64,000 nucleotides of DNA from the NCBI RefSeq assembly GCF_010726245.1, contig NZ_AP022561.1, forward strand, positions 4,464,001-4,528,000, given 5' to 3'. Every line of letters starts with the position of its first letter. Within the stretch, counting starts at the first letter, position 1. Source of the DNA: Mycolicibacterium aichiense (GTDB lineage: Bacteria; Actinomycetota; Actinomycetes; Mycobacteriales; Mycobacteriaceae). The translations under genes and the position numbers were made by a program. The notes below the pieces were generated by a model, which was given only the letters and a program-made list of their open reading frames with translations, made no database searches and had not been told where the DNA came from. Shown in pieces: positions 19,487 through 27,998 of this stretch.

Positions 19487-19500
19487 ACCAACCGTTCGGT
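19487..19500 (-). promoter_or_regulatory. TetR-like operator candidate before the thiolase
   Basis: On the minus strand it reads ACCGAACGGTTGGT. It differs at one position of the dyad ACCNACNNGTNGGT that is met exactly at 10205-10218; with flanks, 13 of 17 bases of GACC-N4-GGTTGGTTG are shared. It starts 73 bases upstream of the thiolase start. The same regulator might control both acyl-CoA operons; this is inference from similarity. Confidence 0.35.
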
Positions 19501-21227
19501 CAGTCGCGTCCCGACGTGACGTGCACCGGCAGTGTGTCGTCCCACGGCTGACGGTTCACCATGTCGGCGACGTTGACGTATCCGGTCTCGAACTCCCCGG
19601 TGGCGGCGTCCACGAGCCGGTACTCCTGCCGCTGCCGGTGCAGTGGCTGGCCGTCGAGCAGCACCACGCGCACCTCCCCGGGCTCGAAGTGACAGCGTTT
19701 CTGCATCGCCGCGATCAGCTGTTCGTTGTGCATGTGCCCGTCGCCGAAGTTCCAGCCGATCGCCATGCTGCAGATGCGTTCGCCGTCGGTGATCGAGTAG
19801 TCCTCTTCATTGCCCCCCGCCATCGCGCGGTGAGCGAGGGTGAACAACGCCTTGCCGTGGGTGTTGAACGCGCGGAACGCGTACCCCATGAACAGCGGGA
19901 TCTGCGCGGCTTCCTTACTCCCGTAGAACTTTTCGAGCTGCGCGGCCGGCATGTTGGCAATCGTCACCAGGTTCTGCTCGATCTTCGCCTCGGCCGAGGG
20001 CTTCACGCACCACAGTGTGGTATCCCAGTTGCCTGCGTAGTAGCGCATGCCGGGCAGGAAGGACACCTTGCGCGGCACCGTATTTCCGAGGAAGACCGTG
20101 GTGGCCAGCGCCAGGAACAGCAGGATCGGCCACGGCGAGGTGATGTCGGTGATACCGATCTGGGCGTGCGCGACGAACAGCGACAGCACCGAGAACATCA
20201 TGAAGACGTTCCACTCCAGCGGCACGCCCATGGGAATGGCCGACAGGATGCCGAAATGGAAGCACAGCATCACGATCGCGGCGATGGTGGTCGGCCAGCC
20301 GCCGTGGGAGAAGAACAGCACCAACGGGATGCCCATCTCGATGGCGGTGCTGATGTGGGCCAGCGTGTGCGACATCGGGCCGGGCCGAAGGTCTTCGGGG
20401 AACTTCTTGAAGAACATCCGCTTGAGGAACCGTGGCCGGACCACCGGGCTGTTGGACATCATCGTGGAGATGACGAACGGGAAGTGCCGGGTCAGCTTGG
20501 ACGTCGCGGCACCGATCCAGATCGCCATACACACCAGCTTGGCGGCGATGATGATGTCGACACCGCTGAACAGGAAGGCCACCGCGAACGCGCCGTAGAC
20601 CTCGCCGCGGGCGGCCAGGAAGATCACCTTGTCGCGCAGACCGGCCAGCGCCAGCAGCGCCACGACGGTCGCGATCTGCCAGGTCGGCAGCAGGCCCACC
20701 TCTGTGCCGAGCTCCGGGATGGGCCCGGTGCCGTCGGAGAACAGCGCAACAACGAGCATCACGATCAATGCCCCGTAGAGCACGATGTCGACGGGACCGC
20801 GGTTGTCGCCCTTGGTGAACGGCACCACCTTCGGCCACGGTGGCAGCCGGATCGTGTTGGGGCGCAACCAATAGATGATCGATCCCATCGGCGGCCAGAA
20901 CCGGTTGTTCAGCGGGCCGAAGCCGCAACCGAGCCCGACGACCTCGAAGAGCATCGTGTAGAGCACGGCCTTCTCGTAGACGATCGGCTCCGACCACCAC
21001 GACCCGATGTCGGTGAGTCCGCCGATGCCCGCGGTGGCCAAACCGAACAGCGCCCCGACGAAGACGTAGAGCAGGATCTTGATGACGTAGAACAGGTGCA
21101 GGGCGACCGGCGTTCCGAAGCCCACCTCGGCCCAGTGCCGTGCCATCGGTTTGATCTTCTCCGCGCGCGTGCCCTTGCTCCACGTCTCGAAGTCGATGAC
21201 GGGCACTTCCTGCTTCAGAAATCCCAT
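19500..21227 (-). CDS. DUF3556 transmembrane protein
   Basis: Encodes 575 residues. The first about 400 hold some ten hydrophobic helices (for example LHLFYVIKILLYVFVGALFG and IPLVLFFSHGGWP), and the last 180 are soluble. This is the actinobacterial DUF3556 family, of unknown function. It is an inner-membrane protein. ATG 21227 is preceded at 11 bases by a perfect KstR-type palindrome (21238-21253), so expression is probably derepressed by sterol catabolites. That suggests a role in sterol or lipid uptake or conversion, an inference from regulation alone. Confidence 0.9.
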   Translation of the reverse strand: MGFLKQEVPVIDFETWSKGTRAEKIKPMARHWAEVGFGTPVALHLFYVIKILLYVFVGALFGLATAGIGGLTDIGSWWSEPIVYEKAVLYTMLFEVVGLGCGFGPLNNRFWPPMGSIIYWLRPNTIRLPPWPKVVPFTKGDNRGPVDIVLYGALIVMLVVALFSDGTGPIPELGTEVGLLPTWQIATVVALLALAGLRDKVIFLAARGEVYGAFAVAFLFSGVDIIIAAKLVCMAIWIGAATSKLTRHFPFVISTMMSNSPVVRPRFLKRMFFKKFPEDLRPGPMSHTLAHISTAIEMGIPLVLFFSHGGWPTTIAAIVMLCFHFGILSAIPMGVPLEWNVFMMFSVLSLFVAHAQIGITDITSPWPILLFLALATTVFLGNTVPRKVSFLPGMRYYAGNWDTTLWCVKPSAEAKIEQNLVTIANMPAAQLEKFYGSKEAAQIPLFMGYAFRAFNTHGKALFTLAHRAMAGGNEEDYSITDGERICSMAIGWNFGDGHMHNEQLIAAMQKRCHFEPGEVRVVLLDGQPLHRQRQEYRLVDAATGEFETGYVNVADMVNRQPWDDTLPVHVTSGRD

Positions 21228-21237
21228 GGCAAAAAGA

Positions 21238-21253
21238 CTAGAACGTGTTCTAG
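21238..21253. promoter_or_regulatory. KstR-type operator
   Basis: CTAGAACGTGTTCTAG has perfect 7-bp arms around a 2-bp centre and fits the KstR consensus TNNAACNNGTTNNA at 21239-21252. KstR is the TetR-family repressor of cholesterol catabolism in mycobacteria. The site ends eleven bases before the DUF3556 start codon, where it would overlap the promoter or transcript start. The repressor gene itself is not in the window. Confidence 0.75.
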
Positions 21254-21293
21254 TCGGACGGGTGCGAATTCCCGCGCCGCGGGACTGCGCCGG

Positions 21294-21809
21294 TCAGGAC
21301 TTGGCGGGCGGGCGGTAGAAGATGGCCAGCTGACCGATACCGCCGGCCAGGCCGAGCACCAGCGCGATCAGCAGGCCGCACCACCCGTGCAGCCACGGGT
21401 AGACGCTGGTGCCCTTGAACAACAGGTAGTCCAGGCTGTACTTGCCCGCGCCGGTCGCGGCGATCGCGACGGCTGCCGCCGCCAGCACCAGGTTGTACTC
21501 CCAGCCCTCCTTGACGATGAAGAAGCCGTTGTGCCGGTGCACCGTCCAGGCCGCGACGAGCATGAGTGCGACGAAGCCCGCGGCCGGGATCGGCGTCAGC
21601 AAGCCCAGCGCCAGCCCGATCCCCGCCGCCATCTCGGTACTGGCCGCCACCCGCGCATGAAAGGTGCCGGGCTTCATGCCGATGCTCTCGAACCAGCCTG
21701 CGGTCCCCTTGATCCGGCCGCCACCGAAGAACTTGTTGTAACCGTGGGCGGCCATGGTCACGCCGAGCACCACACGCAGGATCAGCAGTCCGACACTGTA
21801 GGCAGTCAT
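21294..21809 (-). CDS. DoxX-family membrane protein
   Basis: Encodes 171 residues with four hydrophobic helices. The N-terminus VGLLILRVVLGVTMAAHGYNKFFGG and AARVAASTEMAAGIGLALGLL-like middle (RVAASTEMAAGIGLALGLL) are typical of DoxX/MmpL-accessory quinone-type membrane proteins. In mycobacteria a DoxX protein joins SodA and SseA in an oxidant-defence complex. Neither of those genes is next to this one. It is transcribed towards and before DUF3556 on the same strand but is separated by the upstream gap at 21228-21293. Function uncertain. Confidence 0.88.
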   Translation of the reverse strand: MTAYSVGLLILRVVLGVTMAAHGYNKFFGGGRIKGTAGWFESIGMKPGTFHARVAASTEMAAGIGLALGLLTPIPAAGFVALMLVAAWTVHRHNGFFIVKEGWEYNLVLAAAAVAIAATGAGKYSLDYLLFKGTSVYPWLHGWCGLLIALVLGLAGGIGQLAIFYRPPAKS

Positions 21810-21851
21810 GGAGGTAAACCTAGAGCATCGCGCCGCGTGCTGGGCAGGCGC

Positions 21852-23648
21852 TCAGCCCACGTAGCCGATCACCGGCATGGTGTAGCTCAGTGCGCCGTTC
21901 TCCATCCAGTGCATCAGCGGCTGGTAGTCGCTGTTCGGTGGCTGGGGCATGTAGCCGCGGCTGGTGGCTCCCGCAACCGGCTCGTTGAACTGGCGCATCC
22001 GAATCACGTTGGCCCACAGGTAATCCTGAATCTGGGCCATGCTCGTGAGATCCTTCTCCTTCTTGAAGATCTTCAGGATCTTGTCTTTGTCGTCGCCACT
22101 GTCGATCAGACCTTCGACCAAGTCGTCGAAGTCGTCCTTGCTGATCGTGTAAAGGTTGTCGCCGGTGACGGTCTGCGCACTCAGGTACCCCTGTTCGGCC
22201 ACGATGGCGACCTGCGTCTCCTTGAGCGCTTCCTGGGCGTTGGGCACGTAGCCCAGGTCGATCGAGCTCAGCTGGGAGTACGGGTTGATGACATAGAGGC
22301 CACCCCAGCGGTGGTGACCGTCGACGATGTAGAGCCCGTCGTCGGCGGTCAGGATCACGCTTTTGGCGAGCACGGTGCCGCCGGCCAGGTAGTCCTCGAG
22401 CAGGTCTGGGTCCTGCAGCGGATCCTCCAGCGCCTTGGTCGCATCGATCTCGTTCTGCGTCGGCAACAGACTGCTCACGGCTGCGGTGATCGGGGTGACC
22501 GCGATGGCCTGGTTGGGGATGCCTCGGGTCAGTCCACCGGTGGTGATCAAGGCCAAAAGCGGTGTGTTGCAGGTACTTGGGCACTGCTCGCCGGTGACGG
22601 GATCGGTCTTGAGGTAGGTGTTGAACAGGTTGACGAAGCCGTCCGGGTCCTCGTTGTACCGTGCCATCAGGATCTGCTGCAGCTGGTCGACGGCAACCAT
22701 GTCGGGCAGCGGTACCCCGTCCGTCGTCATCCGTCCGGTGTTCTCGGCGCTGTTGAGGACCTTCGTCGCGGTGCCGGCCAGGCCGCCGTTGCGAATCCAG
22801 CTACCGAGGTAGGAGGCGACTTCGGCGTCGGTGGCCGCCCGGCCGAGGACGACCTGGAAGATCTCCTGGATCTTCACGGCGCGAAACGCGTTGGCCTTGA
22901 TGAACTGGACGGCCACCACCTGCGTCGGCCGGCCGGACCGTAACTCCTGGACGTAAATGGCCGCTTGGCCGGCATCGGCCGGCTCGCCCAGCAGGCTCCG
23001 GTAGAGCAGCTGGACATAGGTGTCGGCGGTGCCGCCGCTCACCCGGTAGAACTCCCGGGTGCTGGCCACCTGGGCGACCACCAGCGGCTCGGGAACACCC
23101 ATCCGCAGCTCCATGGTGCCCGCCGCCAATTCTCCTGCGGTGGGCGCTCTTCCGAGTAGTTCGAGGTAATAGCTGTTGACCTGTTGCTGACGAAAGGCCG
23201 TCGACGTGTAGAGGCGGTTCACCACGGCGGCTTGCCCCCTCGCGTCGAACACGGCGGTGTAGCGCGTCAACTGCTCGGCGGTGGGGTCGGCGCGCAGAAT
23301 CTCGCGGAAGAGGCCGGTGACGATCTCGGTGGATGTGCTTGGATCGTCGTTTCCGGTGGGATTCCCGACGCCGGTGACCGGGCCGGGGAAGCCGGGAAAG
23401 CGTGGGCGTCGTCGGTCAGCAGTCGGCCGCGCCGAGGCCTGTACCTTGCGTGGACCCACCGTGGGACGACGCTCGCCGACAACCGACGCTTTAACGGCGC
23501 CCGCTTGCCGCGCCGAGTGCGACGCCGGCGCTGCCGAACCGCCGCCGTTGTCGGCTGAGGCGATCGCCGGCGCCGCCAGCATCGCTGCCCCCACACCGGC
23601 CGCGACCGCACCCGCTTGAAGCCAACGCACCACAGCCACATCCGCCAT
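21852..23648 (-). CDS. Secreted DUF4214 protein with C-terminal ParB/sulfiredoxin-like domain
   Basis: Encodes 598 residues. A signal peptide (AGAVAAGVGAAMLAAPAIASADN) is followed by a low-complexity stretch. Repeated DUF4214-type segments then span about residues 85-310: YYLELLGRAPTAGELAAG, LYRSLLGEPADAGQAAIYV and IFQVVLGRAATDAEVASYLGSW. The last about 250 residues contain LYIVDGHHRWGGLYVIN, resembling the phosphate-binding GHHR motif of ParB-like nuclease/sulfiredoxin domains. ATG 23648 is chosen because it gives the signal peptide directly. An exported protein with an ATP/phosphate-binding ParB-type motif is unusual; the function is unknown. It is not next to chromosome-partition genes. 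Confidence 0.82.
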   Translation of the reverse strand: MADVAVVRWLQAGAVAAGVGAAMLAAPAIASADNGGGSAAPASHSARQAGAVKASVVGERRPTVGPRKVQASARPTADRRRPRFPGFPGPVTGVGNPTGNDDPSTSTEIVTGLFREILRADPTAEQLTRYTAVFDARGQAAVVNRLYTSTAFRQQQVNSYYLELLGRAPTAGELAAGTMELRMGVPEPLVVAQVASTREFYRVSGGTADTYVQLLYRSLLGEPADAGQAAIYVQELRSGRPTQVVAVQFIKANAFRAVKIQEIFQVVLGRAATDAEVASYLGSWIRNGGLAGTATKVLNSAENTGRMTTDGVPLPDMVAVDQLQQILMARYNEDPDGFVNLFNTYLKTDPVTGEQCPSTCNTPLLALITTGGLTRGIPNQAIAVTPITAAVSSLLPTQNEIDATKALEDPLQDPDLLEDYLAGGTVLAKSVILTADDGLYIVDGHHRWGGLYVINPYSQLSSIDLGYVPNAQEALKETQVAIVAEQGYLSAQTVTGDNLYTISKDDFDDLVEGLIDSGDDKDKILKIFKKEKDLTSMAQIQDYLWANVIRMRQFNEPVAGATSRGYMPQPPNSDYQPLMHWMENGALSYTMPVIGYVG

Positions 23649-23723
23649 GGGCCCAGAATTATCATCCGGGGCAATTAGGTGTAGCCGCCGTCGACCGGGC
23701 TTCACGCGGTCGACGGCAAATGT

Positions 23724-24989
23724 TCAGACCGCCAGCGCCGCTCGCAACCGGTCAAGGTAGTCGTCGACGTCGACGTTGTCCGGGTCGGCGTGCACGCTGA
23801 GCGCGATGGTGTCCCCGAGGCCGTGCACTCCGTGAGTCAGGCTCATCATCGGCGAGAGCCCCGACCACCCGGCGGCCAGCAGTACCGGGCGGCCGCCGAA
23901 GGACAGATCGGCGGGCCCGCGGTTCACGCTGGACACCACGGTGTTGCCGGTGACCGTCGCCGACCGCGCGTCCGGGTCGAATTGCCGCACCCCCCAGCGC
24001 AACAGCGCCGCCGGGACAGCAGCGGACGCGGCGGCCGAAGCCCGCAGCGCCGGGTGCTCGCCGCGCAGACGTTGGGCGGCCAGCTCGGCGGCGATCAGCT
24101 CCACGCGCCGGGCGCGGTCGACCTCCGGGTGCAATCGGATCCCGACGTTGCGAAAGTTGTTGTGCCCGCCCGAGCCCTGTTGTCCGGCCATCGTCACCTC
24201 GGCCGCCAGAGCGCAGGTGTCCTCGCCACGCGCAGCGAGGTATCCGCCGAGCGCCTCGGCGATCAGCACCAACGCCCCGATGGTGACGGTGGGTTTGGTC
24301 AGCTCGCCGCGGTCCAGCACCAGCGTCCGCAGCACCGGCGTCGCGCGGGGCCGCTGATTGATGCTGAGCAGCGGAGCACCCGGCGTGGCCGGCGGCACCC
24401 GCCCGGCCTCGGTGTCGCGTACCAGTTGGCGATACGCACGCGCAGCGGCCACCCCGCGCGCCGGCAGGAAACCTCGCCGCGCGGGCGCGGGCACCGGCAC
24501 CGGCTGTTGCCGGCCGAGCAGCGCTCCGCCGAGCAGGGTCCCGCGGGTGCCGTCGGCGAACGCATGGCCGGTCTGCATGACGACCACCGATCCCGTTCCC
24601 CGGGCTCCCGGAACACTCTGGACTCGCGGGAAAATGTGTGCGCGCCAAGTCATTCGGTGAAGGTCTAGCGGGTCACCGCGGAACCGGGCGGCCGCGTCCA
24701 GGCAGCCCTGCCAGTCCACTCCCCCGGCGTCGTGCAGCACGAACTGGTCGGCGCTGACGTCACCGCGGCACCAGCGCGGGTATCGCCACCGGCTGTCGTC
24801 CGTCACCTGCATCCGCAGCTCGTCACACGCCTCGGCGCGCCGGCGCAGTTCGTCGACGGCGGCCTCCGGCGATGCGGGCGAACCGTCGAAGGCGTACAGC
24901 ACCAGCTGATCGCTGGGAACGACGGCCGACATCCAGAACATCTGCGCGTCAACCGCGGTCATCGCTCTGCTGGCAGTCATGCCGGCCAT
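23724..24989 (-). CDS. WS/DGAT-like acyltransferase family protein
   Basis: Encodes 421 residues. The acyltransferase active-site motif HxxxDG appears as GHAFADGTRG near residue 145, and the C-terminal PADLSFGGRPVLLAAGWSGLSPMMSLTHGV fits the WS/DGAT C-domain that follows it. These enzymes make triacylglycerol or wax esters from acyl-CoA in mycobacteria. This copy is shorter than the usual about 460 residues and divergent, so a different acyl acceptor is possible. It is divergently arranged with the SDR at 25007, with a gap of 17 bp between starts. Confidence 0.78.
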   Translation of the reverse strand: MAGMTASRAMTAVDAQMFWMSAVVPSDQLVLYAFDGSPASPEAAVDELRRRAEACDELRMQVTDDSRWRYPRWCRGDVSADQFVLHDAGGVDWQGCLDAAARFRGDPLDLHRMTWRAHIFPRVQSVPGARGTGSVVVMQTGHAFADGTRGTLLGGALLGRQQPVPVPAPARRGFLPARGVAAARAYRQLVRDTEAGRVPPATPGAPLLSINQRPRATPVLRTLVLDRGELTKPTVTIGALVLIAEALGGYLAARGEDTCALAAEVTMAGQQGSGGHNNFRNVGIRLHPEVDRARRVELIAAELAAQRLRGEHPALRASAAASAAVPAALLRWGVRQFDPDARSATVTGNTVVSSVNRGPADLSFGGRPVLLAAGWSGLSPMMSLTHGVHGLGDTIALSVHADPDNVDVDDYLDRLRAALAV

Positions 24990-25006
24990 TGTCCTAGGCT
25001 GACCGG

Positions 25007-25810
25007 GTGTTGCCGACTCCCGGTCCCGACCGCGCCGCGCTGATCACCGGAGCCTCCTCCGGCATCGGCGCCGAAATCGCCCGCGTGCTGTCCACGCGCG
25101 GTCACCACGTCGTACTGGTGGCCCGCCGCACCGAGCAGCTCACCGCACTCGCAGAAACGCTTCCTGGCCCGAGTTCGGTTGTCGGCGCTGATCTTTCGCA
25201 GCCCCACGAGCGGGCCGCGCTTCCCGGCAGGGTCGCCGAACTCGGGCTGGACGTCGACATCCTGGTCAACAACGCCGGGCTGTCCACAATGGGCCCGGTC
25301 GCCGCGGCCGATCCCGTCGCCGAACTGAACGTGGTGGAGGTCGACGTCGCGGCGGTCGTCGATCTGTGCACCCGCTTCGTGGCGGGCATGGTGAGCCGGC
25401 GTCGGGGGGCGGTGCTCAACGTCGCCTCGGTGGCCGGCTTCGGCCCGCTGCCCGGGCAGGCGGTCTACGGCGCGGCCAAGGCGTTCGTGCTCTCCTACAG
25501 CCGGGCGTTGGGCCAGGAACTCGCGGAAAGTGGCATCACGGTCACCGCGCTGTGCCCGGGTCCGGTACACACCGGATTCGGCGAGGCCGCAGGGTTTTCC
25601 ACCGAGGATGCCGAGGCCGCACTACCCAAGCCGCTGTGGGTGTCACCCGAGGACGTCGCCACGGCGGCCGTCGACGGGCTGGCGGCGGGCAAAGCGGTCG
25701 TGGTGCCGGGCCGGTTGAACCGGGCGGCGACGGCGATCTATCACCTGACTCCGCGGCGACTGTTGCTGCCGCTGCTGGCCAGCCAGCATCCGGCGTTCAA
25801 GAAGAAGTAG
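25007..25810 (+). CDS. SDR-family oxidoreductase (DltE-like)
   Basis: Encodes 267 residues. TGASSGIGAEIARVL is the cofactor loop and NNAGLST, SVAGFGPLPGQAVYGAAKAF supply the catalytic Ser/Tyr/Lys region. Short-chain dehydrogenase with NAD(P). The C-terminal YHLTPRRLLLPLLASQHPAF is basic and hydrophobic, as in the DltE-type SDRs. Start is GTG 25007. It overlaps the convergent alpha/beta hydrolase end by 14 bases and is divergent from the WS/DGAT-like gene. Substrate unknown. Confidence 0.87.
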   Translation: MLPTPGPDRAALITGASSGIGAEIARVLSTRGHHVVLVARRTEQLTALAETLPGPSSVVGADLSQPHERAALPGRVAELGLDVDILVNNAGLSTMGPVAAADPVAELNVVEVDVAAVVDLCTRFVAGMVSRRRGAVLNVASVAGFGPLPGQAVYGAAKAFVLSYSRALGQELAESGITVTALCPGPVHTGFGEAAGFSTEDAEAALPKPLWVSPEDVATAAVDGLAAGKAVVVPGRLNRAATAIYHLTPRRLLLPLLASQHPAFKKK

Positions 25811-26711
25811 CGCGCAGGAAGTCGACGATCTGCCCGCCCACCACCTCGGGCTGTTCGAGTTGAAGGAAGTGCCCGGCGTGCTCGACGATCGCCACTTCGC
25901 TGCCCGGCGGTAGCACACCCGCCACCCAGGGGGTGAATTCCGCTGTCATGCAACCGTCGTCGCTGCCGTGCAGGTACAGCGTGGGCAGCCGCGGCACCTC
26001 CAGCCACAGCCGGTTGAGCTCCGCGTAACGGCTCGGCGGGCGGGTGTTGCGGATGGTGGCTCGGTAGGTGCCCAGCGCGGCGCGCCAACGATCCGGGGTG
26101 CCGATGGCGGCGTCGACGTGGCGCAGATCCTCGGCGGCGTTGTAGCCGGGCGACCAGCGGCGCCACAGCAGCGGGACGATCCACGACGACGAACGCTCCG
26201 GGGCGAACGGCAGCTGGAAGTAGGTGATGTACCAGCTGCGCAGGAGTTGCGCCGGAAGCAGGCGCAGCAGCCGTCCCCGGTTGGCCGGCTTCCTGCCGCC
26301 CCCGGGCCGCAGCGCCGCCGACGGCGGCACCGACATCACGACGGCCTTGGTGAACGGGCTGTCCGGCATCGCGGCCAAACCGGTCGCGGCGATCGCGCCC
26401 CAGTCGTGGCCGATGACCACGTCGGCTCCGGTGGGATTGCACGCGGCAAGCACCCGCAGCGCGTCGTCCATCACGGCCCCGATGTGCTGGCTGCCGTCGG
26501 CGGGAAGCGACGAGGGCACGTAGCCGCGCATGAACGGCGCGACGACCCGGTAGCCGGCGGCCACCAGATGCGGCGCCAATTTCCGGAACCCGTAGGCAGT
26601 ATCGGGAAAGCCGTGCAGGCACAATGCGATTGGACCGTCGTCCGGGCCCCAGCTCAGCGCGCGCAACTGCACCGCCGGCGCGGAGACGTCAATCCAGCGC
26701 GGCTCGTTCAT
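25797..26711 (-). CDS. Alpha/beta hydrolase (epoxide hydrolase/dehalogenase-like)
   Basis: Encodes 304 residues. The oxyanion motif HGFPDTAYGFR, the nucleophile elbow VIGHDWGAIAA with Asp instead of Ser, and the catalytic His region VEHAGHFLQLEQPE are those of epoxide hydrolases and haloalkane dehalogenases. Nucleophilic Asp means it can open epoxides or C-halogen bonds through an alkyl-enzyme ester. It has no signal peptide. It precedes the Mce-associated pair in the minus-strand direction but follows it in transcription (14 bases after the pair), so it may be co-transcribed with it. Confidence 0.87.
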   Translation of the reverse strand: MNEPRWIDVSAPAVQLRALSWGPDDGPIALCLHGFPDTAYGFRKLAPHLVAAGYRVVAPFMRGYVPSSLPADGSQHIGAVMDDALRVLAACNPTGADVVIGHDWGAIAATGLAAMPDSPFTKAVVMSVPPSAALRPGGGRKPANRGRLLRLLPAQLLRSWYITYFQLPFAPERSSSWIVPLLWRRWSPGYNAAEDLRHVDAAIGTPDRWRAALGTYRATIRNTRPPSRYAELNRLWLEVPRLPTLYLHGSDDGCMTAEFTPWVAGVLPPGSEVAIVEHAGHFLQLEQPEVVGGQIVDFLRATSS

Positions 26712-26725
26712 CGCCCCCCTGTCCG

Positions 26726-27340
26726 CTAGATCGGATCGAATCCCGAGATGAGCCAGCGGTTGTTGACCTTCTCCATGGTCACCCGCACGCTGGAGGCGGT
26801 GTTGGTCGGCGCATCGGTGCCGACGACCACTGTCTGATCGACGAACAGCAGCACCACCGCGTGGTCGGGCTTGGCCGAAACCGATGCCGCCGCAGGCACG
26901 GCCGCCAGCGCGGAGATCTTCTTCTCTTTCGCACCCGGGATGACGACGGTGTTGATCAGCTGTGTGTAGGCGTCCAAGAAGCTTCCGGTCAGCCGGTCGC
27001 GCGCCGCGCCGAGGTCTTTCTCGACCGACTCGGGCTTGTAGCTCAAGAGCGCGACGGTGGAGTCCTTGGCCGCCTGCACCGATTCGGTGCGAGCGGTGTC
27101 TGCGTCCCGGCGCGACGAATCCTCGTAGCGCAGATAGCCCGCCGCCGCCGCGAGCAGCAGCGCCACGATCGGCAGCACGCCGAAGGCCACCGCCCCGGCG
27201 AGGCTGAACCGCTTCTTCGGCGCGGCCTCGGCAGCAGCCGCCACCTCGGCGGCGCCGTCGGTATCGGTGTCGGTGGATTCGGCCGCGGTGGCGTCTTCCT
27301 CGGTGACCTCAGGGTCTGGCTTGGCGTCCTCAGTCGTCAC
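26726..27340 (-). CDS. Mce-associated membrane protein (second of pair)
   Basis: Encodes 204 residues: an acidic N-terminal 45 residues rich in Glu/Asp/Ala, one membrane helix (AVAFGVLPIVALLLAAAAGYLRY) and an extracytoplasmic domain with the VVIPGAKEKKISALAAVPAAASVS to VVVLLFVDQ pattern typical of Mce-associated proteins. Such proteins stabilise Mce lipid-import machines. No mce operon is nearby, so this is an orphan Mce-associated pair. Its start overlaps the upstream gene by four bases (27337-27340), so the pair is coupled. Confidence 0.9.
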   Translation of the reverse strand: MTTEDAKPDPEVTEEDATAAESTDTDTDGAAEVAAAAEAAPKKRFSLAGAVAFGVLPIVALLLAAAAGYLRYEDSSRRDADTARTESVQAAKDSTVALLSYKPESVEKDLGAARDRLTGSFLDAYTQLINTVVIPGAKEKKISALAAVPAAASVSAKPDHAVVLLFVDQTVVVGTDAPTNTASSVRVTMEKVNNRWLISGFDPI

Positions 27341-27918
27341 GGTACGAACTCCACTTTCGAGACCTTGGCTTCGTCGTCACCGGTCTTCTTGACCGTCAGA
27401 CGCATCCGCCAGGAGCGCTTGGGCTGGTTGGGTGCACCCCGGTTGGAGGTGGTGACGGTGACGGCCACCAGCACCTGGCCTTCGTTCCCCGACACCGACT
27501 CCAGCCCCGCCTCGGTCACCTCACCCACCGATTTGGACTGGGCCTGCTTGACCACCTCGATGAACGGCTGAGACCGCTTCGCGAAATCGTCATAGAACGC
27601 ATCGGTTGCCGAGTCGAGGATGCGCTGCACATCCTTGTCGGCCTCGGCGGCGTCGATGGTCGTCAGGTTGATAGCCCCCTGGCGGCCGACTGCGACCAGC
27701 AGGTCCTGCAGCTGGGCGGTCTGTCGGGACTCATAAGCCCGGTAGCCGAGCCATCCCGTCAGTGCGGCCAGGGCGACCACGACGGCCGTGCCCACGATCA
27801 GCGCCAGCTGGACGTGCGAGCGCGCCGGTTTCGGCGGTGCGGGCGGCGTCTCCCCGTCAACCCCGAGCTCGACGGCCGTGGTGGGCTCGTCGGCAGGCTC
27901 GGCAGGCTCGTCGGCCAT
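27337..27918 (-). CDS. Mce-associated membrane protein (first of pair)
   Basis: Encodes 193 residues. An N-terminal cytosolic tail rich in Pro/Glu/Ala is followed by one helix (LALIVGTAVVVALAALTGWLGY) and a periplasmic domain with VAVTVTTSNRGAPNQPKRSWRMRLTV, the shared core of Mce-associated proteins. Orphan pairs of this kind (OmamA/B or Rv1362c/Rv1363c in M. tuberculosis) support Mce1/Mce4 lipid or cholesterol importers encoded elsewhere. The start ATG 27918 leaves an 80-bp gap before the VOC gene, a likely promoter site. Confidence 0.9.
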   Translation of the reverse strand: MADEPAEPADEPTTAVELGVDGETPPAPPKPARSHVQLALIVGTAVVVALAALTGWLGYRAYESRQTAQLQDLLVAVGRQGAINLTTIDAAEADKDVQRILDSATDAFYDDFAKRSQPFIEVVKQAQSKSVGEVTEAGLESVSGNEGQVLVAVTVTTSNRGAPNQPKRSWRMRLTVKKTGDDEAKVSKVEFVP

Positions 27919-27998
27919 GTTTCTCCCTCTGCGGCGTTACCGGGCTCCGATCACCCGCACTTGGGGCGAAAGGCTACCGGTAGGCGCTGTGAGGGCCG

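Noticed and set aside
19164..22943. Very long plus-strand open frame of over 1,250 codons across the thiolase, DUF3556, DoxX and DUF4214 genes
   Set aside because: It is antisense to well-supported genes; its product is His/Arg/Gly/Asp-rich with no motif, as expected from codon bias of GC-rich DNA on the other strand.
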